A program made the position numbers and the translations under genes. Source: Terriglobia bacterium (GTDB taxonomy: Bacteria; Acidobacteriota; Terriglobia; Bryobacterales; Bryobacteraceae). Taken from it: 64,000 bases of DNA. Each line of letters begins with the position of its first letter. Positions within the stretch are counted from its first letter, which is position 1. Shown here in pieces: positions 39,433 through 47,483 of the stretch. The stretch lies in the NCBI GenBank assembly GCA_020073345.1, contig JAIQFI010000017.1, positions 1-64,000 on the forward strand. The letters are read 5' to 3'. Below the pieces are notes generated by a model that ran no database searches, had not been told where the DNA came from, and was given only the letters and a program-made list of their open reading frames with translations.

Positions 39433-40590
39433 CTAGTTTTCCGACGCCTTCTCTACTCGGTCGATAACCAGGACCTCAACCGGCGCCTTGGCGGCCTCCA
39501 GTTTCAGTCCCAGCTGCTCCTGGATGGCGGTAAAAAGATCGGCTCGAGATTCCAGATCGGCTGGAAGCGGCGGCGCATTCGGTCCCGGTGCGGCTAACTG
39601 ATCGGGCCTCCAAAGCAGTGTGAAGTCGAATTTTCCGGATAAGCCCGTCTGATCTACAACTGGCCGATCCACGATTCTGCCCTGCAGGAATCCGGCAAAT
39701 TCCTCCATTGTGGAGTTTCGCACTGCGATGTTTCCAGGTCCCCTGCCGCCAAAGCCGGGAAGCATGCCCCCAGTCTCATTCTTGGCAAGTTTCGGTCCGG
39801 TCTTAGCGACTGTAATGGTATAGGCGGCAAGCTCCTTTTTGTCGCGATGAAAGGTAAGGTGGAAGCGCTCCGCCAACAGCTTTTGGAGCATGGTCCGCAC
39901 TTGCGTCGCGTTGGGAATGCCGGCTTGGTCCGGCTTCGCGGTGATGTCGTACTTTTCCGTTTCAAGCCAACCCGGTCCCCCGGTGACCTGACGCAGATGA
40001 ACACCGTAGGCGAACGTAATCAGGTCGTTTAAGGTTGTATTCGTGGTCGTAAAAAGATTGGTTCCGCCCCTTCCCACCAAAATGGATTGGCCCGGCGTAT
40101 CAGGATTGCTGGGCTTAATCGTGGCTACCTCGAAGCTCGGATTCGCATCCGCGGCCATGGGCTTCGGCGGGGGCGGAGGTTCCGGAATCGCCCAGGCTGT
40201 TTCGGGGGTGGAGCGCGTAAGGTTCAGCGGCATGGCCGGGCCCCCCTGCGTCCAGGTCCCCGCGATGGTGTTCCCATCGCCGATCAGTCGGCCCTCATAA
40301 TCGCCGCCAATCCCCGCCACGGCCATCTTCATATTTGAGCCCTGTTGACTGATTGAGCTTGCATTGATGGGCTGCCCGCCTTGATCGATGCTATACAACA
40401 CCGCTTTCAGGCTCTCGTCGTCTGCCCTCGTAATTTTGATTACGATCCTGAGTGGCGGCCTGCCCTGCGGACTCTGCAAGGTGCCCTGCCAGGAACCGGT
40501 TATATTTTGCGCGAGCAGCGCGCCTCCAGAACTGACCGCAAAACCAATCATCCACAACATGAGTTTTCTCATGGCGCTTTGCATGGGCAA
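39433..40590 (-). CDS. TIGR03435-family protein
   Basis: SFEVATIKPSNPD, LITFAYGVHLRQVTGGPGWLETEKYDITAKPD. Confidence 0.88.
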   Translation of the reverse strand: MPMQSAMRKLMLWMIGFAVSSGGALLAQNITGSWQGTLQSPQGRPPLRIVIKITRADDESLKAVLYSIDQGGQPINASSISQQGSNMKMAVAGIGGDYEGRLIGDGNTIAGTWTQGGPAMPLNLTRSTPETAWAIPEPPPPPKPMAADANPSFEVATIKPSNPDTPGQSILVGRGGTNLFTTTNTTLNDLITFAYGVHLRQVTGGPGWLETEKYDITAKPDQAGIPNATQVRTMLQKLLAERFHLTFHRDKKELAAYTITVAKTGPKLAKNETGGMLPGFGGRGPGNIAVRNSTMEEFAGFLQGRIVDRPVVDQTGLSGKFDFTLLWRPDQLAAPGPNAPPLPADLESRADLFTAIQEQLGLKLEAAKAPVEVLVIDRVEKASEN

Positions 40591-40795
40591 TCTCCTTTAG
40601 GGACTATTTTCCACAATTGGGCGGCTCCTCGCCTCGATACGTACCGAGACTCAGATCCCGATGAGCTAGTTATATTTCAAGACGTCGAAAAGTTCGAAAA
40701 CTTACGGGGCGATCCTGAAGAAACTGGGTATGCAGCCGGTTTATCCTTGACTCTGATCTTGGGTCAGACTTTAGTATCTCGATGAAGGGCCGGAT

Positions 40796-42358
40796 TTGGG
40801 CAGGCACTACAAAATCCACGAGTTTGCCAAGCTTGCGGGGGTCACAGTCAAGGCGCTCCATCACTATGATCGCCTGGGACTCCTCCAGCCGGGGCGGACC
40901 GAGGCCGGGTACCGGGTCTACCTCGAACGCGATATGGAGACGCTCGAGCAGATCGTCGCGCTCAAGTTTCTTGGGCTTCCTCTGAAGCAGATCAGGGTGG
41001 TACTGAAGCGGGCAGCTCAGTTGCCGGACGCATTGCGGCTGCAGCGCCGGGCTCTCGAGGACAAACACGCGCTGTTGGGACGCGCCATCCGCGCGATTCA
41101 AGCGGCGGAGGAGTCTCTCGAATCCGGCAAACCGGCGGACGCAGCCATCCTGAAAACCATCATCGAGGTGATCGACATGCAAGACGGCATTGCCGTGATG
41201 AAGAAGTACTACAGCGAAGAGGCTTGGGAGAGGCACAGGCGCTACTACGAAGAAGGGCCCTCACCCGAGTGGCGCCAGCTGTATCGCGACACGGAGGCGC
41301 TGCTCGGCACTGATCCGGGAAGCGAACCCGCTCAGGAGCTTGTCGAGCGCTGGTTCGAACTGTCGAGACGGGCGTACACCGGAGATCCGGAAGTGCAGAC
41401 CGACTCGCCCAAGGCGTGGATGGATCGCGAGCATTGGCCGCCCATCATGAAGCAGAGGATCGCGGAGTTCAAAGTAGAAGAGGCCAGTGCGTTCATCAAG
41501 CTGGCCGCGTTGTCGTCGCGGAAAAGATACTTCAGCGAAGGGGCGTGGGCCAAGCTGATGAAGCTGCGGGAGAACGAGAAAGACCACTCCCGGATGTGGC
41601 AGGCTCGCGTCGACCTGTTCCGCGATATCGAGAAGGCACTGGGGGAAGATCCCGCGGGCGAAATCGCGCAGGCATTGGTGGCGCGCTGGAAGGCGCAACA
41701 GGACGACGCCAGCGGCGGCGATCCCGAAATCAAAGCGGGGCTGCTGCGGGGTTGGTCCAATCGCCGGAACTGGCCGCCTTCCATGCGGTGGCAAGTGGAA
41801 GCCCTTCACATGATGAGCTTCGAACGGTTCGAAAAGGCAGCAGATTTCCTGGATCGCGCGCAGGGTAAGGAAGGAGCACCGGTGACAACTACTCGACAAG
41901 ACAAGATGGAGACGTTACTCGCCGAGTTTGACCAGGAGATGGCGAACACGCGCAGGATGTTGGAGCGTGTGCCGGAGGGCAAGTTCGCTTGGAAGCCGCA
42001 CGACAAATCATCCACGCTGGCGAAGCTGGCGAGCCACATTGCGGCTATACCCGTCGGGGCGGCTTTCGTGATCACGGGGCAGGGAACTAAGCCATCCGAG
42101 TCCACATCCACGTTGGAACTACTCGAAACCTTCGACAAAAGAGTCAGCGCCGCACGCGAAGCTCTCGCGGGAACGAACCAGGACCACTTGGCTGGGACGA
42201 TCCAAGTTAACCCGGGCATCACGAAGACCCGCGAAGCCGCTCTGAAATGGATGATGAGCCATATGATTCACCACCGCGGCCAGCTAAGCGTTTATCTGCG
42301 GTTGATTGGCGTCGCCGTCCCCGGAATGTACGGGCCTTCGGCCGACGAAAAGTCGTAG
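40796..42358 (+). CDS. MerR-family regulator with TipAS-like repeats and C-terminal DinB-like domain
   Basis: HYKIHEFAKLAGVTVKALHHYDRLGLLQP; C-term MMSHMIHHRGQLSVYLRLIGVAVPGMYGPSADE. Confidence 0.88.
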   Translation: MGRHYKIHEFAKLAGVTVKALHHYDRLGLLQPGRTEAGYRVYLERDMETLEQIVALKFLGLPLKQIRVVLKRAAQLPDALRLQRRALEDKHALLGRAIRAIQAAEESLESGKPADAAILKTIIEVIDMQDGIAVMKKYYSEEAWERHRRYYEEGPSPEWRQLYRDTEALLGTDPGSEPAQELVERWFELSRRAYTGDPEVQTDSPKAWMDREHWPPIMKQRIAEFKVEEASAFIKLAALSSRKRYFSEGAWAKLMKLRENEKDHSRMWQARVDLFRDIEKALGEDPAGEIAQALVARWKAQQDDASGGDPEIKAGLLRGWSNRRNWPPSMRWQVEALHMMSFERFEKAADFLDRAQGKEGAPVTTTRQDKMETLLAEFDQEMANTRRMLERVPEGKFAWKPHDKSSTLAKLASHIAAIPVGAAFVITGQGTKPSESTSTLELLETFDKRVSAAREALAGTNQDHLAGTIQVNPGITKTREAALKWMMSHMIHHRGQLSVYLRLIGVAVPGMYGPSADEKS

Positions 42359-42366
42359 CCTGCGCT

Positions 42367-43593
42367 CTACAGCCCCAGCTTGTGATCGAGGTCGGCGGTC
42401 ACCTGCGGAAGCCGCTCGGGATTTCGCAACAGATTCCGCACGCCATCTTCGCCCGATTCCTGCCAGAACAACTCCACCGCCGCGAGCGATACCGCATAGG
42501 CTTCCGCGGCATGTTCGGCGTCCAGGCGCGACCAAGCCTGTTGGAGATTGCTCAGACGCGGCACTTTTCCCTGCCGGACCAGGTCGGCGACCTTTTTCAT
42601 CTGGGCCGCGTTGAGCGAATCGCCGGAGAGCTTCTGCGCGACTCCTTCCTGCAGCCACGCAGGCCAGTGTCCCAGCATGGTCAGGCAGGCATGAGTGGTT
42701 TCATGCGCCAGCGAACGAAGCATGCTTGGCTCCAGAACCTTCGGGTTAAAGACCGGCACGCGAATCTTTCCGTCGAACTGGCCGCCGCTCCATTCAGCCG
42801 AGTCGGTGGATTTGCGGTAGGCATCTCGGCTCTGCACAATGGCGATGACGCGCTCTTCGGCGGTGCAACCGAGCGTCTGGGAAATGCGTATGAACTCCTG
42901 GTCGAGCACCGCGGTCATCTGGCGCGCCGTCTCCACGGGGACAGCGGAGCTTTCGTAGCGCAGCAGGACGCGCATCCCATACAGACGGTCGTTACTCTGG
43001 TCGCCTTTGGCTTCGCGCTCAACCTGGCGATACAGCTGCTCCACTTCCGGACTGGGCGCGATGTCGAGCGAGGCGCGCCAGTATTCGAGGGCCTGGCGCG
43101 AGTCATCGGACCGCCACGCGGCCAGCCCGGCCAAGGCCAGCAGGCCCGGGTCGCGATGAGCTTTCAATTCGGGCTCCAGAAGTTCCAGCGCCTTTTGAGG
43201 CCGGCTGGCGCTGATCAGGTCGGCAGCCTTTTGTGCCACGCCCGAGGCGCCACCGGCTTTTGCTCGCAAGGATGGCAACGCCGCGCTCTCGCGAATGGTG
43301 TTCACCACAGTGGCCGTATCCAGCCACACGGCCTTGCGGCGAGCCTGGTCAAAATCCTCTATCCCCACGATGGCACTCGCGGGCAGGGAACCCTCCAGGG
43401 TCTTGCCGTCCACTTCGACCGACACCTTGTAACAGGGCTCGGTATCGCCCGCGATCGAGTAGCGAATCGTTACAGGGGCGCCAGCGGGCAGGGAAGCCGC
43501 GGCCGGGGCGTCCGGCGAGCAGCCCGTACGCAAGGGGGTGGAGCCGTCCTTCACGGCGGCGGCCAGCAAGAATCCCAGCAGCAACATAGACAT
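42367..43593 (-). CDS. Secreted zinc-metalloprotease-like (peptidase MA-like) protein
   Basis: LAHETTHACLTMLGHWPAWLQEGVAQ (HExxH). Confidence 0.7.
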   Translation of the reverse strand: MSMLLLGFLLAAAVKDGSTPLRTGCSPDAPAAASLPAGAPVTIRYSIAGDTEPCYKVSVEVDGKTLEGSLPASAIVGIEDFDQARRKAVWLDTATVVNTIRESAALPSLRAKAGGASGVAQKAADLISASRPQKALELLEPELKAHRDPGLLALAGLAAWRSDDSRQALEYWRASLDIAPSPEVEQLYRQVEREAKGDQSNDRLYGMRVLLRYESSAVPVETARQMTAVLDQEFIRISQTLGCTAEERVIAIVQSRDAYRKSTDSAEWSGGQFDGKIRVPVFNPKVLEPSMLRSLAHETTHACLTMLGHWPAWLQEGVAQKLSGDSLNAAQMKKVADLVRQGKVPRLSNLQQAWSRLDAEHAAEAYAVSLAAVELFWQESGEDGVRNLLRNPERLPQVTADLDHKLGL

Positions 43594-43910
43594 AGTTCGA
43601 GCTTACGGATGATGCGCCCGGATTACCCTCCGGTAAAGACCGTACTCGTAGCTCAGGTGTTTTCCCGCCACACCCCGCAAGGCCGTCGCGAATCAATCGA
43701 ATGGGCCGGGTTGTGGCTATGTGAAAGAAGGGATTGGAATCGAAGGTCATAGTACTAAAGGCGTTGCAAGTACCTCAAAAATAAGTGTCCTGAGGAGATT
43801 TCAACCTCGGCATTAGGTGTAACCCCGATTCTTTCGGAACCGGGCCAATGTTAATTTTGAACTGGCGACAGGGACTGTCGTGCACCAATAGGGAGAGGAG
43901 ATTGAACTAA

Positions 43911-44096
43911 ATGAAGAATCTGCTTCTGCAGCTGAAGGTTTGGAAAGATCGGCGCGGCCAGGACCTCATCGAGTATGCTCTGATGGCCGGCTTTGTTGCC
44001 GTTGCGGCCGGTGCGATCATGCCGGGCGTGGCGACCAGCATCAGCCAGATCTTTTCGAAGGTTGCTTCGGTTCTCAGTTCCGCGAACGCGAGCTAA
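43911..44096 (+). CDS. Flp/Fap-type pilin
   Basis: RRGQDLIEYALMAGFVAVAAGAIMPG; GGAGAGGAG-type SD upstream. Confidence 0.92.
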   Translation: MKNLLLQLKVWKDRRGQDLIEYALMAGFVAVAAGAIMPGVATSISQIFSKVASVLSSANAS

Positions 44097-44199
44097 TAAT
44101 AACCCTTTTTGCCCTGCGGGGAGCGGGCGGGCTACCTGGCTCGTTCGCTCTTCGAAGGTTTGTTTGCCGCCTGCGTTGTACCCGCCCGTCCCCTTCGAT

Positions 44200-45666
44200 T
44201 CACTTTAATTCCCGCTTTAGCTCCAGGTACTTCGGAAACAAAAACGATTGCAGCAGCGGATCGCTTTCCAATCCGGGCAGCGGCCATAAGACCAGCAGCT
44301 TTCTGGCCTCGTCCTTTTGACCGGCTTCGGCCAACGCGGCTGCGTAGAGTACCCGCGTGATTCCGTCCGCCGCGGGCGGAGCTCGTTCATAGGCCTGCTT
44401 GAGTGCTGCCGGATCGTGGGGAAGCTTGGAAGGGTCCTTCCACAACTCAATCTGCGTACGCGCGAGGTTCGCGACCGGCCCGGTCACATTCGACAAGCGG
44501 GCGATGGCTGCCGGTTGCCGGCCCGTGGAGTACTCCCAGACGGCCTGGCGCCACGGAACCAGAGGATCTTTCTGCTCGGTGCGGAAGGCGGCGTACCGCA
44601 AAAACAGTTGATCGGCTCCGGCCGGGTCGCCTGCAAACCATCGGGCATAGGCGGCCTTGAGCAGATCGCCGCCGCCCAGCAACGCGCCGCTTTTGGCGTG
44701 AGCTTCCAGGAAGTATTTTTCCGCCTCGGCGAACTTCCCATTCAGAAACGACGCTTCTCCCAGGGAGTCCAGCGCGTTGGCCGCATGGGACGGATCACGT
44801 CCGTAGCGCTCGAGCGATTTCTGCGCTGACGCCACATCGCCCGCGAACGCCTGGGCATACCCCAGCAGGTTCCACAACTCGGTGTCGTCCGGGTCTTCCC
44901 GGATCACGTCCTGGTAGTATCGCGCGGCTTCGGAAAAACGGCGCGCATTCATTTCCTCCGTAGCCAACTGGCGCAGCAGAACGGAATCATGGGGCATGAG
45001 CTGCGACAAAGCCTTAAGAGCTTGTTGTTGAGCGGGACCATCCTGGCGCAAGCTGGCCGACACGAATTCAAGTCGTGCACGGTCGACCGGCGATTGCAGG
45101 GCGGGCTGCCGCAGCGCCCGAGCCACAATTTCGGAGGCTTGTTGCTTATCGCCGGCCGCGGCACGGGATTGAGCCCAGCTCAACCACGCTGCCCCAAAGG
45201 CCGGATCGAGAGAAACCGCCTTTTCATTGTCGCCGCTGCCCCACGCGGAAACGGCCTGCGGATTGGTGGAAGAAAACGGGTGTGCTCCGGTCCCGATTTG
45301 CCTGGCCAGCCGGTCGAACACAGGCAATACGTCCCCGTCTCCCGCCACGGTCTGCAGCGCCTTGTGAGTCTGGGCATCCTCGACTACAAACTCAAAATGA
45401 AGAGCCTGACTCCGCTTTTCGAAGTATCCATGCACCAGTTGCGTGGCGCCGGAAGCGTAGGCATCGCGCAATGCGCCCACCTGAACGGGAACGATGGCGG
45501 AAGCGGTGCTGAAGCTGCTTCCCAGAAGCTGATCGGTCACAATCTTGGGCCCGGCGGCGGCAATCCAGTCCAGGGTGGCATCGCCAGTGAGGTTTTCAAA
45601 GGGCAGGAATGCGACCCGTTCCACGGGGTTGCGCGAACGGGAACAAGCGGCGCAGACGGCGGCCAC
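44200..45666 (-). CDS. TPR-containing putative lipoprotein
   Basis: Lipobox-like VCAAC; VAFLPFENLTGDATLDWIA; TPR-like helices. Confidence 0.65.
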   Translation of the reverse strand: MAAVCAACSRSRNPVERVAFLPFENLTGDATLDWIAAAGPKIVTDQLLGSSFSTASAIVPVQVGALRDAYASGATQLVHGYFEKRSQALHFEFVVEDAQTHKALQTVAGDGDVLPVFDRLARQIGTGAHPFSSTNPQAVSAWGSGDNEKAVSLDPAFGAAWLSWAQSRAAAGDKQQASEIVARALRQPALQSPVDRARLEFVSASLRQDGPAQQQALKALSQLMPHDSVLLRQLATEEMNARRFSEAARYYQDVIREDPDDTELWNLLGYAQAFAGDVASAQKSLERYGRDPSHAANALDSLGEASFLNGKFAEAEKYFLEAHAKSGALLGGGDLLKAAYARWFAGDPAGADQLFLRYAAFRTEQKDPLVPWRQAVWEYSTGRQPAAIARLSNVTGPVANLARTQIELWKDPSKLPHDPAALKQAYERAPPAADGITRVLYAAALAEAGQKDEARKLLVLWPLPGLESDPLLQSFLFPKYLELKRELK

Positions 45667-45695
45667 GAATACCAGCGGAAGCCAAAATCGGTGCT

Positions 45696-46502
45696 TCAGA
45701 GGACCTTGTACTCCGCGGCGAGGATCTGCTGGAATTCCAGGTTGTCCTGCAAGGCGGAAAACTCGGAGTCGGCCTTGAATTTATCCCGGTCTTTGAAGCC
45801 GTTTTCGAGCGCCTTCCGAATATATTGCAAGGCGCGATCGGTCATGCCGGCTTTCGCGCAGGTCTTGGCCAGGAGGTAGAAATAACCGGCGCGCTCCTCG
45901 ATGGTGCGCTCCTGCACCAGCACGCCCTGGCTGCTATGCTGCTCGAAGATGTCGGGGTCGATTGCAACGGCCTGAGCATACACTTTGATCGCGTCCTCAT
46001 ATTGTTTGCGCGCGAAATACGCGGTTCCCAGGTTGCTAAGAATCGAAGCGGAATTGGGCGCGATGCGTAGCGCACTCTTGTACTGATTGACCGCGCGCCG
46101 GTAGGACTTTCTCGCGTAGTAGACGGTTCCCAGGTTGTTGATGGCCTCGGAATATTGCGGATTCAGCTTGACGGCGCGCTTGTAGTACTTCTCTGCGTTC
46201 TGCAGATCCTGCAGCTGGTGGTAGGCAATGCCGGTCTTATTCGCCAGGATCGCGCTTTTTTCGGCCTCGGGCTTATAAAATTCGATGGCTTCGCGGAACA
46301 TCTTGCGGGCCATCATGATATCGCCGCGCAACTCCGGCGTCACCACAGGGTTGGCCGGTGCGGCCTGATTGGGTGTGGACGCCGAGGTTTGCACCGTGGG
46401 CGGGGTCTGAAACGCCAAGCCGGCACCAGGGATGATCAACGGGACCAGCAAGGAGACGAAAGACTTCATGATAGCCTCCTCCGTTATCTTTAACTGTATC
46501 AT
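45696..46502 (-). CDS. TPR-repeat protein
   Basis: YKRAVKLNPQYSEAINNLGTVYYARKSYRRAVNQYKSALRIAPNSASILSNLGTAYFARKQYEDA. Confidence 0.85.
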   Translation of the reverse strand: MIQLKITEEAIMKSFVSLLVPLIIPGAGLAFQTPPTVQTSASTPNQAAPANPVVTPELRGDIMMARKMFREAIEFYKPEAEKSAILANKTGIAYHQLQDLQNAEKYYKRAVKLNPQYSEAINNLGTVYYARKSYRRAVNQYKSALRIAPNSASILSNLGTAYFARKQYEDAIKVYAQAVAIDPDIFEQHSSQGVLVQERTIEERAGYFYLLAKTCAKAGMTDRALQYIRKALENGFKDRDKFKADSEFSALQDNLEFQQILAAEYKVL

Positions 46503-46529
46503 CGGCAGTGCTTGGCCGCGACTGGAGGG

Positions 46530-47480
46530 TTACTGTTTGAACTGCGGAGGCGTAGGTGCCGAAACTATCCCTTTGAGAATTTCTTCCAGGGACGCCGGCT
46601 GGTAATCCGCAGGGACCTGGAAAATCGCCTCGTCCACCGGGCTGGTCGAGAGCTCCACGACCTCCTGGCTCATCTGCATCAGGGGAGCGTTGGGATCGAA
46701 ACCGGCGGGCAGCGCCTGTCCCGGCAGTTGCTGGCTCATGGCCGCCAGGAACGGCATGGAAAGTTCCATGTGTGTACGCAGCGTCATAGCGCCGTTCTTG
46801 GCCCTTTCCTCCATCATCTCCGTGAGGTTGTCACCCAAACCAGGCATGGCACTCAAAACCTGCCTGATCATCTCCCCGGGATTCATGGCGGAGCTGGCCG
46901 AGGCGGTGTAGTTGCGAAATTCCTGCAAGGCCGGTACGCGCTGCGCTTCTTCCGGCTTGGCAGTCCACACCTGCATCACCATCTTCATGAACGGAGTCGA
47001 GGGAGCCGGTCCTCCCGGCAAAGCCATGTCGACGGTCAGCACGAATTCCTGCTCTTCCGCCTGAATACCCTGAATGGAGGCGGTACGGCCGGTGCTGCGG
47101 AATTCGAGGTTGGTCTTCATCGCGGCGAGTGCGGCGCGGGCTTGCTCCGGCACGGCTGGGACCGCGTTCTTCAGCTCCTGAGCATATTGAGCCGCGGGAA
47201 GCGTCGCAAAACGCTTATTAGCGCGATCGATCAGGGTCAAATCCTGAGTCACAAGATTCGCGATCGCGGTAATCGGCCCCTGCGAAGTGTATGCCCTATT
47301 CCCCTTGATCTGGATGACCATGTCCCGCATTCCACCCAGCGCCTGGTCGAGCGCCGCCGCCGGGAGGAGGGGGGTAGTTTGAATATCGGTGTGGTAACGC
47401 ACGGTCGCGTCGGCCCGCAAAAACGGCGCCACGGGGACGACCAGAAGCGCGAGTCCGGCGCAGCGGTAACCCAGTCGCAT
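46530..47480 (-). CDS. Hypothetical secreted protein
   Basis: Long coding ORF, 3 nt from PBP gene. Confidence 0.55.
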   Translation of the reverse strand: MRLGYRCAGLALLVVPVAPFLRADATVRYHTDIQTTPLLPAAALDQALGGMRDMVIQIKGNRAYTSQGPITAIANLVTQDLTLIDRANKRFATLPAAQYAQELKNAVPAVPEQARAALAAMKTNLEFRSTGRTASIQGIQAEEQEFVLTVDMALPGGPAPSTPFMKMVMQVWTAKPEEAQRVPALQEFRNYTASASSAMNPGEMIRQVLSAMPGLGDNLTEMMEERAKNGAMTLRTHMELSMPFLAAMSQQLPGQALPAGFDPNAPLMQMSQEVVELSTSPVDEAIFQVPADYQPASLEEILKGIVSAPTPPQFKQ

Positions 47481-47483
47481 GGA

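Noticed and set aside
42247-43752. 501-aa + strand ORF opposite the metalloprotease-like gene
   Set aside because: Antisense shadow ORF typical of GC-rich DNA; the minus frame has HExxH and signal features while this frame has no recognisable motif.
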